From Leishmania infantum JPCM5 (Eukaryota; Euglenozoa; Kinetoplastea; Trypanosomatida; Trypanosomatidae), in NCBI RefSeq assembly GCF_000002875.2, contig NC_009417.2, positions 477,929-541,928 on the forward strand: a stretch of 64,000 bases of DNA, in the 5' to 3' direction. A program made the translations under genes and the position numbers. Shown one piece after another: positions 9,915 through 18,995 of the stretch. Each line of letters begins with the position of its first letter. The stretch's first letter is position 1. Below the pieces are notes generated by a model that saw only the letters and a program-made list of their open reading frames with translations, was not told where the DNA came from and made no database searches.

Positions 9915-10725
9915 CTCTTAGCCCTGATGGTGCCAGCCACCGCACGGCGGTATCAGGGTCCAGTGCCCCCACTCCGTGGGGAGCCCAAGAGCCTGCATCC
10001 TGTCCTCGGGTACGGGTGCGGACTCTTGGTGCCAGCGGGCAGCTCTGTGCTGACACGGTGCGGGGGAGACGTGCGGTCGTGATCACATTTGTATCAGCTC
10101 ACTACGCATCGTGCCGACGACCCAGCACGTAGTGGAAGAAGCGATCCGTACCCATCACCCCCTCCCCTACAGCGCATGTGTGCGAAGCGCGTGGCACCTG
10201 CTGCATCCGGCCGGGTGGGCCGATGAGGTGCAGATGCCGGCAGCATGACGAGAGCACCCTCGAGTTGCACCACCGGGTCCTCCAGACTCCCGTGTGAAGA
10301 GCCTCCACACCATAGTGTGGCATGCCGCGGCTTGAAGCGACTGAGAGCGCGAAGCAAGGCACACGGGCAGGGTGCGCAGGGTCTCAGAAGGCCCTGACCT
10401 GAGGCTGGCCAACTTCCTCTCTGCGCCCATCCAGCATGCGAGTAACCCCCCCCTGCCTACCACCCGCACGGCCGACGCCACCGCTTGTGCCCTCGAGCAG
10501 CACCCTGGCCGCGGCCCGCGTTGGATCGATGCGTGCAGTCCATCTGCGTCTCCGTGTGGGGCCGTTCACGGAGCACGCATGCGGAGAAGGGACGAGGAAG
10601 GGATGAGAAGAGCCCGTTCGGCGCATGACCCCGAGATGCAACGGCAGGGCGGCTCGTCCGAGACGACGACGGATGTAGCTGCAGTGCGGCAGAGGTGGAT
10701 GAGCTGTGGTTGTGCACGCGCATAG
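9915..10725 (+). mobile_element. SIDER-like retroposon copy in the ABC1 3' flank
   Basis: From about 10141 to 10722 this is nearly identical to 18421-18980 and 62188-62755. Its last ~150 bp match the 3' end of the DIRE at 3.9-5.6 kb. The upstream part (9922-10140) differs from those copies and instead has a start resembling family A at 982 and 40976 ('tcagggtccagt...ccactc...'). A 7-bp hairpin (ccctgat / atcaggg, 9922-9958) opens it. Length (~0.8 kb), lack of coding capacity and position downstream of a gene fit a SIDER. No clear poly(A) tail remains. The copy may destabilise the ABC1 mRNA if it lies in the mature 3' UTR. Confidence 0.7.
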
Positions 10726-11644
10726 TTTTTGGTTTGTTTACGGTGGAATGGCCTGCTGATAGGAAGAAAGCAACTAACGTTTTCTTTACAGGTGGTGGTG
10801 CTGTTGCTGTGCGCACACCCCATTCGGTATTGAGCGGCACACGTACACGCGGGCTTACTCGCCATGTCATGCACGTTTGACGCCCTACAGGTATGTGTAT
10901 CCGTGCATGCCTGTGCACGTGTGCGCTTCAGTGGCGGTGCGGATGCATCCGCGCGTGTAGAACACGTGCACGGACACCCTGACGAGGTATTGGCGTTGTT
11001 ATTCGTTTCTCTGTTGTCTTCATGGTAGTTCTCCTTTGTGCTGCCCCCGTCCCCGTCCTCTCTTGCGCCGGCGTGGCGTTGTGCCTGCCGGCCTAACTCG
11101 CCTGCCCATTATGAGGCGTCCGCCAGAAACCACAGAAAGCACCATAGTTTTCGGGGCAGAGATGCAGACGGTCGCGGAAGCTCCTCCTCCTCCTCCCCCC
11201 CCTTTTTCTCCCGTACCCATAAGCGCGCTCTCCCGGGGCACTCTCGACTGACAGGCCTCCATCCGCCCAGAGAGCTCGCACTTAGCTGTCTGCGGGCTCA
11301 CCCGCTTATGGCGGCCTCTTCCTCTCGCTCGCCCTCACACGTGCACCCCCCTCCTCTCCCCCACCCTCTCATTGCCTTCCATCCGTGGCCTGCCCACTCG
11401 CTTCTCGCATTTCAACGGTAGAAGAGCCACGCATAGGTGCTGATCCTGCTACTTCTCTGGCCCTCGTTACTTTGCCGTGCACGCTCCTGTGTCGCCCTTC
11501 TTGTTTCCTTCAGCCAGTGCATTATTCCGTGGAGGCAACATCGCAGCAGAACTCCTTATCTCTCTCTCTCACCGTTCCCATTCTCTCCAGCCACCCTCGT
11601 GCGCTCTCTCCTCTTCGTTGCGGGCTAGCGTGTCGGTGGCGCTC
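10726..11644. other. Spacer before the CWC15-like gene
   Basis: No gene supported. Contains (TCC)n-like and C/T-rich runs at 11180-11215 and 11300-11380, and the splice-acceptor-like site listed separately. Confidence 0.5.
11550..11590 (+). promoter_or_regulatory. Candidate trans-splice acceptor for the CWC15-like gene
   Basis: A (TC)n-rich pyrimidine tract leads to CAG at 11588-11590, 54 nt before the ATG at 11645, with no ATG between. This is the usual arrangement for spliced-leader addition in trypanosomatids. Confidence 0.55.
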
Positions 11645-12280
11645 ATGTCTGGCATCATTCATAAAGAGAGCCTACCTGGGCAGAGTGTCATCAAGCGGCG
11701 CCGCATCGACACCCAAGCAACGACGGAGCCCCGCAAAGAAGGCGAGCGCGGAGACGGCAATGAGAAGCACGTTGGCGATGTCTTGAAGGGTGTGGCAGGC
11801 GAGAAGGACGCCATCAGCAGCACTGTGGCCCTGTCTGGCCTACGCAGCTCTGCAGCCAAGTCGTCTGCGAAGGCTGCGCTAGCGCGCAGCAGCAGCAGCA
11901 GCAGCAGTGATGACGAAGACGACGATGATCAGATCGAGCGTGAAAACGCACGCCTGGCGAAACTGCGCGAGCAGCGCAGTCGTCGCCAACAGGAGCAGCA
12001 AAGCACCGGTGTAGCTTCCTCAGCTTCTTCCGCGCAGCCGTCGGCCAATATGCCAGGTGGTGTCGACGCCACGTCCTCTCCCTCTGCTTCGAAGGCGCAG
12101 GAAGGCGCAGTGCACACAAATAGCTACGACCACGACGTGCTCTTCCGAAACCGAGCGTGGTGCCATCCGTCCAAGGCGACCACGGCAGCGGAAAAGCGGC
12201 AGAAAAAGTGGGACTCCGTGCTGAACCGCACTCAGGACTCGGTGGCCTTTGGGCACTTTATGAAGAACTTCTTCAAATGA
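11645..12280 (+). CDS. CWC15-like spliceosomal protein
   Basis: A 211-residue, highly charged protein. Its order resembles CWC15: a basic N-terminal part (VIKRRRID), a Ser run followed by an acidic block (SSSSSSSDDEDDDDQIE, residues ~85-100), a helical stretch ENARLAKLREQRSRRQ, a disordered linker, then a C-terminal block with DVLFRNRA and an aromatic end 'FGHFMKNFFK'. CWC15 proteins end with a V-x-F-[KR]-N segment and an R/F-x-[EK]F-x-x-K-[FY] finish. CWC15 belongs to the NTC/Prp19-associated set of the activated spliceosome, which in trypanosomatids mainly serves trans-splicing. ATG 11645 is preferred over upstream non-ATG starts because it follows a good acceptor site. An alternative is an unrelated nuclear low-complexity protein. 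Confidence 0.6.
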   Translation: MSGIIHKESLPGQSVIKRRRIDTQATTEPRKEGERGDGNEKHVGDVLKGVAGEKDAISSTVALSGLRSSAAKSSAKAALARSSSSSSSDDEDDDDQIERENARLAKLREQRSRRQQEQQSTGVASSASSAQPSANMPGGVDATSSPSASKAQEGAVHTNSYDHDVLFRNRAWCHPSKATTAAEKRQKKWDSVLNRTQDSVAFGHFMKNFFK

Positions 12281-12727
12281 GCGCCCGTGGCGGTGGCTGT
12301 CGTGTTGGTCTTCGATGCTCCTCGTACACGCCCGTGTCATTTTTTTTTTCGGTGGAGTGAAGCAGTCGTTGTCTTGGCCTGCCACCGGCTCCTTTTTGCA
12401 TATGGGTCCAAAGGTCGTGGTGGTGATGACATCAACGCTGTGGTGCAGGTGTAGTGGGCCGTCGTCGACGTCTTGTTCCTTTTAGCATCCCGTCGAGCAA
12501 TCAAAACGCGCCAGTGGCGTGCGCGATGTACCCTTCTCGCGGGGTCGAAAGACGAAAAGAGAAGCAGAAAACCATGTCACTGTGAACGAAGGAAAGACGA
12601 TGATGCCTTTCACGTGTGCCTGATGGACGACAAACACATACGCAGCAAGTGCGGCCTCACTCCCTGCCTGCCCCACACCCTCCTCCTCTGTCGTTGTTGC
12701 TGCTGTCTTTGATTTGCGCTTCACTTG
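12281..12727. other. 3' flank of the CWC15-like gene
   Basis: No gene. T-rich run at about 12341-12350 and a C/T-rich tract near 12670-12710, directly upstream of the retroposon fragment. Confidence 0.45.
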
Positions 12728-13160
12728 CAGCTACTGCGATTTATATGAAGCAGTGCAGCTGGGGACCGAGCTAGTGGGAGGATAACCCGACCAGCTACGA
12801 CACAGAGAAGCATGTTTGGCTGCTGCTACGGACTCGGTGACCTGTCTCAGCCGCCAAGCCTGCATCCCCTGCTACCTGCACGGCAGGCGGCACCGCTTTG
12901 GATCAAGCCTTGTGACCCACCCGAGTCTCCATCTGGCGCTGGTCGCGCAGCACGCATGCGGAGAAGGGACGAGGAAGGGATGAGAAGAGCCCGTTCGGCG
13001 CATGACCCCGAGATGCAACGGCAGGGCGGCTCGTCCGAGACGACGACGGATGTAGCTGCAGTGCGGCAGAGGTGGATGAGCTGTGGTCGTGCATGCGTAT
13101 ACGTTTGCCGGCGTGACCTCGTGGTGGGGCAGTCCATGGCACGTATTCAATAAAAAAAAA
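12728..13160 (+). mobile_element. Poly(A)-tailed retroposon fragment (3' end of the DIRE family)
   Basis: This ~430-bp segment is almost identical to the reverse complement of 3936-4340, the 3' end of the minus-strand DIRE; the shared open frame of ~105 residues reads the same in both until the very end. It then runs into AATAAAAAAAAAT (13149-13161). A severely 5'-truncated 3' piece followed by an A run is the expected product of target-primed reverse transcription. I could not find a clear target-site duplication. It lies in the 3' flank of the CWC15-like gene or the 5' flank of the next one. Confidence 0.8.
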
Positions 13161-13374
13161 TCAGTTTATGCTTTCTGAAATCACGGGCGTCATCCTTCTC
13201 AAAGCATGACGAGCGTGTGAGAGGTGCACACCAACGTCTGTTACACACGCCTGAGTCCGACAGGCATTAAAGGCTCCCACTGTTCCTCTTCATCCCTCCC
13301 CCGTCTGGGGCTGCATGTGCCACTTGCATAAAGAAGTATACACGCATGCATCACACGTTAGCACCAGCAGCTCA
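13161..13374. other. 5' flank of the ESAG3-like gene
   Basis: A pyrimidine tract at 13279-13307 is followed by possible acceptor AGs between 13327 and 13370. An in-frame ATG at 13315 would add 20 residues if the mature 5' end lies upstream of it. Confidence 0.45.
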
Positions 13375-15387
13375 ATGGTGAAGCCGGCGTCGTTCCACAC
13401 GCTGATACGACGAAGCGGCTCATTAACTAGAACGGCCCACGGCGAAGGCCACTCAGGGAAGCGTGGCGCATGGTTTCCACACGCGACAAGCCCGCTCAGG
13501 TTGTTGTTGCACCGGCTTACGCATAATAGGAGCTCTGTGCCACTCGCCATCGCGCTTATCGTGGTGCTCCTAGTCGCGTCGACCGAGCTGCTATGGCCGC
13601 GGCGCTACGCGCGGTTGCCGGATGGCCGTAGCCTTTCCATCCCGTACCGCTCCGAAGCCGCAGCGTATCGAAAAAGCGCTGTGTTCGTCGGGCCACTTCC
13701 GCGTGGCAGCGAGAACGTCGTCGCTGGCACGGCAGGAGAAACCGTCCCTGTCGCTGTGCATGGTCGCTCACGCCGCCAAAAAGCGCTGGAGGCGGAAATC
13801 GAGGAGTACCTGGAGAGCCACGGCATCCATCATGAGCGCCGCACACGCGTCCGGTTTCACACTCTCTCCAACTTTGTAGACTGGAGGCTGTGCACCACAC
13901 TAGGCTCTGCAGCGCTGGCGGGCTTCAGCGTTCCGGTAACCGGCTTCAATGACACCTACTCGCACATTCGGCGCTTCGAACGGTATCTGGACTTTGTCGA
14001 GCGCGAGGGGCTGCATGACGAAGACATCGTCGTCACATTGGACAGCGACGTTTTCTGGACTGGCGCCGACTTTCTCCCCTTCCTCAGAAAGTTCGCGCGC
14101 TTTTCACCAGAGACGGAAAGCGACCTAGACGTCGCCGCCGTCCGGGCATGGGAAGACTATGGGGAGAAGAAGGCGCCCCTGTACATGCAGCGCTTGCAGA
14201 CCGAGATGCGCAACGGCGCGGCACCCGTGAAGCGTCCTTTGCTGCAGATGCCGCCTGTGTTGTACAACGCCGACGACCTGTGCTGGTGGGGTCAGCACTC
14301 TGAAGGTTTTTTGCAGTGTCCGCTGGCCTTTGCGACGCTGGACCACATGATCGAGGTGGCACGCAACCATGTTTCGAGCATGGACTTGAGCAAGGTAGGG
14401 TCACACGCGCTCGTGTGCGGCGATACGCTGCAGGCGCAACTCAAGAAGTCCTTCACTGGCAAGCAACGGTGGATGGTGGATGACTTGCTACGCCACCTGA
14501 ACACGGCGTCGCCGTACATGACGCAAGCGAAGCGGTCTTGCGACGATCCGTTCTTCTACAACACCACCATTGTGCACAAGTCCAACCCAACCGTGCTGCT
14601 GAACGGCGGCATGCACGTGTCACGCGTGTGGGCGCTGCGCTGGCTGGCAAAGACGCTTGCGACGTACGTGGCGACAGAGACGCCGGTCGCGGAGGCGGAG
14701 GACCACCACACGTCTCAGTGGTGGTGTGACCAAGCGCTTTTAGGGCAAATGTACGTGCGGGCGCGCCTTTACGAGATCGAGCACAACCTGTTGGCAGGCC
14801 CTCCGCTTTCGATGAGGACGCCGCCAGTCGCGTACGATAGTCGTTACGGACCGCCAGGCCTTGTTGGTCTGGATCGGCGGTCTCAGATGGTAGTTCTCGC
14901 CCCAACCATAGAGCGCAATCCTAACCTGTTCCACCACGGTGGGTACCTGGAGCGGCAGTTCCCCGGTAGCAGCCGTTGGTGGATCTGGAACAAGACCGAG
15001 TTACTACTGGGCGAGAACGAGCCGCAGGGTCTCCCACTGGGCAGCCTGCAGACAACGCGTGGTGGCGTCCTCGTGACGCCGCCGCTGCTGTGGCGCTCGG
15101 CGACCGCAGAGGACAGGTCAAGAGGCTTTCAAAATGAAGCAGAGGAGGACCCCGACGTCGTTCGTGTTCCTTTTATACACTACGCCGCGCCTTCTAAGCA
15201 CAAGCGGTTCACAGCTCATCGCAACTATTACGCGTGGATGGTGGCTGCGCGGCACGACCGCCGGGCACGCGAATCTGTGACGAACGCTCTCGGGAAGGAG
15301 CTGGTGGAGCTGTGGTTCAACGAGGAGCGTGTTTTCGTCAACTTCACACGCATGTGCGAGGACCCGACTGTCTTGTCTCCGCCGTAG
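13375..15387 (+). CDS. ESAG3-like type II membrane protein with DSD motif (putative glycosyltransferase)
   Basis: A 670-residue protein with a short N-terminal cytosolic part, one hydrophobic helix (residues ~53-73, S-V-P-L-A-I-A...) and a large lumenal domain, the form of Golgi/ER glycosyltransferases. Residues ~215-235 read EDIVVTLDSDVFWTG, with a D223-S-D225 motif after a hydrophobic strand, typical of GT-A fold nucleotide-sugar binding. Other blocks (CTTLGSAALAGF; a P-P-V-L-Y-N-A-D-D block; HVSRVWALRWLAKTL; WWCDQALLGQMY) agree with my memory of the Trypanosoma ESAG3 and ESAG3-related family. The ESAG3 function is not established. An in-frame ATG at 13315 would add 20 residues; the ATG at 13375 lies behind likely acceptor sites and is preferred. 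Family assignment is from memory of motif order and needs a profile search. Confidence 0.65.
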   Translation: MVKPASFHTLIRRSGSLTRTAHGEGHSGKRGAWFPHATSPLRLLLHRLTHNRSSVPLAIALIVVLLVASTELLWPRRYARLPDGRSLSIPYRSEAAAYRKSAVFVGPLPRGSENVVAGTAGETVPVAVHGRSRRQKALEAEIEEYLESHGIHHERRTRVRFHTLSNFVDWRLCTTLGSAALAGFSVPVTGFNDTYSHIRRFERYLDFVEREGLHDEDIVVTLDSDVFWTGADFLPFLRKFARFSPETESDLDVAAVRAWEDYGEKKAPLYMQRLQTEMRNGAAPVKRPLLQMPPVLYNADDLCWWGQHSEGFLQCPLAFATLDHMIEVARNHVSSMDLSKVGSHALVCGDTLQAQLKKSFTGKQRWMVDDLLRHLNTASPYMTQAKRSCDDPFFYNTTIVHKSNPTVLLNGGMHVSRVWALRWLAKTLATYVATETPVAEAEDHHTSQWWCDQALLGQMYVRARLYEIEHNLLAGPPLSMRTPPVAYDSRYGPPGLVGLDRRSQMVVLAPTIERNPNLFHHGGYLERQFPGSSRWWIWNKTELLLGENEPQGLPLGSLQTTRGGVLVTPPLLWRSATAEDRSRGFQNEAEEDPDVVRVPFIHYAAPSKHKRFTAHRNYYAWMVAARHDRRARESVTNALGKELVELWFNEERVFVNFTRMCEDPTVLSPP

Positions 15388-16581
15388 CGCGAGCTCAATA
15401 GAGCCTCAAAAGAACGAATACGCGTGCCTTGTGTGTCACTTTTTTTTTCTTTTTCGTTGCTCGGCGCGTTGCTCCCGGTGCAGATGCCGGCGCGCAGCCG
15501 CTGTGGTGCCCTCTTGTTTTCCTGTGCTGGTACGTGTCTCGCAAGCGCCATCGAATGTGGGGCCTCCGTTCAACCTGCAGTTATCGTCCGGCACCCCTGT
15601 GTGGACGGTGGAGTGTTTCTGTGGATTTTTGTGCCTGAAGACACCGCACTCTTTTGAGCTTTTCCTTCCTTCTCGTGATGCTTTCTCTACGCATCGCCGA
15701 CGTGCTGGTAGACACATACGCCTCCGCATAGTCTTCTTGTGGTCACGCCGCCCTTTCCTCTCCGCCCTGTTGGTCAACTTGGGCTGAGGAGTATCTACCA
15801 GAGCGCCTCCGTTTGCCGCCACCCCCCCCCCTCCTCCCCTCCACCACCATCGTCACCGCCAATCTCTCAAGTAACTTAAAAAAATTATACATATATAACG
15901 TGTTGTTTTCCTTTTAGTCTTTTTCGCTTGTTTCATGTGGTATGGGTATGCTCCCGTGTGAGTGACGCATATGTTTCTCTCTGCGGGTGGGCCGGCTGGG
16001 GCGGTTTGGGAGGGGCCGTGGGGGCGCAGTGGAGGGAGCGCAAAAAGGAGAGGGAAGCACGGCGCGCAGTCGGAGCGAACTTGTGGAGAAGGCCACCCAT
16101 AAAGCCGACACAGCGGCAGGAAGTTCACGGAAGACACACGTAGAGCCGAGGTGAACACTCTGAAAAGCGGAGAAGAAAGGGGGAAAAAACACAAAGGAGG
16201 CGGCTGCCGTTGGCAGACAACGACAACCGGCCCTGCCAGCACCGGTTTGTACGTCCCTTAAAAGTGAGAATGTACGCACCCTCGCACACGGAGACACCAC
16301 GTGACACCAAAAGGCGTGTTGGCGCCACGTAGCCTGAGCCGTGACGTGAGGGCGAGTGCAGGCAGCTTTCCCTGTAGCTTGCGTCGATGATGGTCATTCT
16401 GCAGCTGTGCCGTCTTTTTGCCCTCTTTTCTCTCCCCCACATGCATACTCTTCTTCTGGTCACGTAACACGATCGACGCAGCTGCGAAGGGCATCCCTTA
16501 CCCCACTCAGCCTTGCCCCTCTCTGCATTCTGTTTTGTCTGTCAGCCGCTCGATTCGTCGCGCGCGTCACAGCGAACCTCC
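15388..16581. other. Spacer between the ESAG3-like gene and the PP1-motif protein
   Basis: No gene supported on either strand. Contains T-rich tracts (15442-15460), a C-rich run near 15822-15842, and pyrimidine-rich tracts at 16410-16460 and 16500-16550 that may direct splicing of the next gene. Confidence 0.5.
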
Positions 16582-17379
16582 ATGAGCGTCGAGGAGCTGC
16601 AGCCAAGTTCGCCGGTGGCAGTGAACGATGACGCCGAGGACGTGGTGGAAGCGGAGTTGGTCGCTTACGACGCACATCACACGCACCTCGTCGAAGGCGA
16701 CTTTTTCCCGGCCGAGGCGCCGGAGGTCGAGGCTGATGGAGCAGTCGCTGACGCTACTGAAGAAGTCGACGCGCTCGTTGACGCGATTGCCGCCGAAGCA
16801 GCGGCAGTGGCCGCAATGTCGGTGGTGTCAACCCCGCCAAAGCCGGCCGAAGCGCCGTCCCGCAAGCGGGTTTGCTGGGCCGATGAGGGTCACACCGACA
16901 CCGCCCGCGGCCTGGTGAAGCACGTCACGAACTTCTACATGCCCAACACCTTCTCACGCGGCTCCCGTTACGACGCCGCCGACCAAGCTAGCCCTACGCG
17001 GCCGACCAACGCGACGGCCGTCAATCCAACCCCACCCCTGTTCCGGGAGAAGGTGAACTCGGACGAAACCAGGTACAAGTTCTGTAAGGCGCAGCGGCCA
17101 GCGCTGCAATACGCGGAATGGAGGCGGCAGCAGCATGAGTATGGCGCCACACCCTTCGAGCTTCAGCCGGTCGATGCAGGACAGCTGACTGGCAGCGTGG
17201 GCGTCGCCACAAGGACTCTGTTTGGTGAGCTCTTCCAGCGCAGCGTCGTCGCCCGCGTGGCTGAAGGGCAGGTGCGAACACGCAACGGAACGCACCACAA
17301 CAGTCAAGACAACGGCTTCCAGCAGCCCTTCGTGCGCATCGACGCGACGTTCGACGAGCCTCTCCCAATCCCGTTGTAG
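16582..17379 (+). CDS. Acidic hypothetical protein with RVxW (PP1-docking-like) motif
   Basis: A 265-residue protein of no family I recognise. Residues 1-85 are strongly acidic and Ala/Val-rich (repeated EV/EA/DA). Residues 94-102 read RKRVCWADE, which fits the protein phosphatase 1 docking consensus [R/K]-x(0-1)-[V/I]-x-[F/W] with acidic residues behind, as in PP1 regulatory subunits. The rest is polar, with a FREKVNSDETRYKFCKAQRP block and an Arg/Gln-rich segment (YAEWRRQQHEYG). The frame extends upstream to 16513 only via TTG; the first ATG is 16582 and follows a pyrimidine-rich region. The role as a PP1 partner is a hypothesis from a short motif. Confidence 0.75.
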   Translation: MSVEELQPSSPVAVNDDAEDVVEAELVAYDAHHTHLVEGDFFPAEAPEVEADGAVADATEEVDALVDAIAAEAAAVAAMSVVSTPPKPAEAPSRKRVCWADEGHTDTARGLVKHVTNFYMPNTFSRGSRYDAADQASPTRPTNATAVNPTPPLFREKVNSDETRYKFCKAQRPALQYAEWRRQQHEYGATPFELQPVDAGQLTGSVGVATRTLFGELFQRSVVARVAEGQVRTRNGTHHNSQDNGFQQPFVRIDATFDEPLPIPL

Positions 17380-17692
17380 TAACGGAAGCGTGTGGCGTTC
17401 GGCTCGTGTTTCCACTTTGTGTGCGCTTGGGGCCGCTTGCCGCCCGGGCTTTCCACGCCCCATCCCCTTAGAACCAAAAACGGCGCGCGTTTCTGCGCGG
17501 CCCCCGCCGGGGTTCGGCGGCGTGGCCCGCACGGCCGAACCCACGAATCCCCACCCCCGAGGAAAAAAACAACACCCATGGCACCGCAAACCCACAACCG
17601 ACCCGCCCACCCCCCCCCCCTTTCCACCCCCAGCTCAGAGGCAAAACATCCCCTTCGCCATTGCCTGCGAAGTCGCGCCGCAGACGGAAAAG
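17380..17692. other. G+C-rich spacer with strong hairpin, 3' of the tRNA
   Basis: No protein gene. 17510-17542 forms a long hairpin: gggttcggc pairs with gccgaaccc (9 bp) and, after a 2-nt bulge, cgtg pairs with cacg around a 5-nt loop. A C13-type run lies near 17611-17622. On the minus strand, 120-130 nt past the tRNA, there is a T7 run (17565-17571), which could act as a secondary Pol III terminator. Confidence 0.55.
17510..17542. repeat. Strong G+C-rich hairpin downstream of tRNA-Lys
   Basis: gggttcggc (17510-17518) pairs with gccgaaccc (17534-17542), and after two unpaired Gs, cgtg (17521-17524) pairs with cacg (17530-17533). Thirteen base pairs in all. It lies ~150 bp past the tRNA 3' end in tRNA orientation and ~130 bp after the stop of the PP1-motif gene. 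Confidence 0.8.
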
Positions 17693-17765
17693 CGCACTCC
17701 GTGGGGATCGAACCCACGACCACACGGTTAAGAGCCGTGCGCTCTACCGACTGAGCTAGGAATGC
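17693..17765 (-). tRNA. tRNA-Lys (anticodon CTT)
   Basis: Read on the minus strand this folds as a standard 73-nt tRNA. The acceptor stem GCATTCC pairs with GGAGTGC with one G-T wobble; the D arm begins TAGCTCAGTCGG (box A). The anticodon arm has stem ACGG/CCGT and loop CTCTTAA, giving anticodon CTT (Lys, reads AAG). The T arm GTGGG-TTCGATC-CCCAC contains box B. No intron. The discriminator base is G. A short T4 run follows at 17688-17691 on the minus strand, a weak Pol III terminator. It is transcribed against the protein-coding array, as is common for tRNA genes embedded in these arrays. Confidence 0.96.
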
Positions 17766-17786
17766 CACAAAACACCAGGGTTTGAC

Positions 17787-17940
17787 ATGATGTCTCACCT
17801 TCCACCGGCATCAAACTCAGGTTTTGCGCGTCCCCCGCGTATTCCCCCCTACACCCCGCGCCTGCTAAGTGCGAAGCACATCCCTATGGTGACCCCTTCC
17901 GTTCCCAATTTTCGCCCGTTTACCACAACGCCACAGATGA
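17787..17940 (+). other. Gene-like N-terminal fragment cut by the repeat
   Basis: An open frame from ATG 17787 gives ~51 Pro-rich residues (ASNSGFARPPRIPPYTPRLL and onward) and then enters the ~1 kb repeat at 17941, stopping ~30 codons later at 18035. It may be the remnant of a gene interrupted by the repeat, or a chance frame. A second ORF fragment meets the same repeat edge at 61707. Confidence 0.25.
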
Positions 17941-18995
17941 TCCTTGCACAGCTGCGCGGGGGCACCTGTCCGCACCTCGGGTCCCCGCAGCGGCGGGTGA
18001 CTAGCAGAGACAAGATGGCGCCCTATATCTACTAATCCGCTGGCATTGTGGGGCGCCCCCGTGCCACTTTGGTACGACAAGCCATGAGATCTCTGTGCAC
18101 AGGTAAATGCTTATCCGCCGGCCCCCTCTACCCTCGACACACACACTCGTGTCAGAGGCGTGCGGATTCAGAAGAGGGCGGAATGCCCCCATCCCCTGCA
18201 GCCACAGGCCAATGGCATCGACGGAAATGGAAGATGAAGAGGACCGAGCCCTCCCCTCTCTCCCTCAGGCAGCAACGCCCTTCTGAAGCAGACCCCACGA
18301 TCCGCTAGTGCGAGCGTTGTGCGCACGCGCTGTCATACACAGGTGGCGTGGCGTATCGCATTGGGCCAAGGCATGCAGAGGTGGAAAGAGCGCGACCAAG
18401 GAGCGAAAACAAGGCGTGAAGAGATCCGTACCCATCACCCCCTCCCCTAAAGCGCATGTGTGCGAAGCGCGTGGCACCTGCTGCATCCGGCCGGGTGGGC
18501 CGATGAGGTGCAGATGCCGGCAGCATGACGAGAGCACCCTCGAGCTGCACCACCGGGTCCTCCAGACTCCCATGTGAAGAGCCTCCACACCATAGTGTGG
18601 CATGCCGCGGCTTGAAGCGACTGAGAGCGCGAAGCAAGGCACACGGGCAGGGTGCGCAGGGTCTCAGAAGGCCCTGACCTGAGGCTGGCCAACTTCCTCT
18701 CTGCGCCCATCCAGCATGCGAGTAACCCCCCCCTGCCTACCACCCGCACGGCCGACGCCACCGTTTGTGCCCTCGAGCAGCACCCTGGCCGCGGCCCGCG
18801 TTGGATCGATGCGTGCAGTCCATCTGCGTCTCCGTGTGGGGCCGTTCACGGAGCACGCATGCGGAGAAGGGACGAGAAGAGCCCGTTCGGCGCATGACCC
18901 CGAGATGCAACGGCAGGGCGGCTCGTCCGAGACGACGACGGATGTAGCTGCAGTGCGGCAGAGGTGGATGAGCTGTGGCTGAGCATGCGTATACG
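17941..18995 (+). mobile_element. Long retroposon-like repeat, copy 1
   Basis: About 1.05 kb almost identical to 61707-62765; I count roughly ten differences, including an 11-bp deletion in this copy near 18876. The last ~560 bp correspond to the SIDER-like copy at 10141-10722, and the last ~150 bp to the DIRE 3' end. So this is a longer member of the same family, with a 5' part (17941-18420) not seen elsewhere in the window. No intact coding frame. Very high identity between copies 44 kb apart points to recent duplication or gene conversion. Confidence 0.8.

Noticed and set aside
12812..13153. 113-codon + frame beginning MFGCCYGLGD
   Set aside because: The same peptide appears on the minus strand at 3888-4256; both come from the shared retroelement 3' end.
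17380..17692. Possible second small RNA gene (5S or snRNA) beside tRNA-Lys
   Set aside because: I see no 5S, U-snRNA or second tRNA motif in the stretch; only a hairpin and a T7 run.
18265..18761. Several 100-125-codon frames on the minus strand, repeated at 10.1-10.5 and 62.0-62.5 kb
   Set aside because: Their recurrence reflects the repeat family; they have no coding character or start context.
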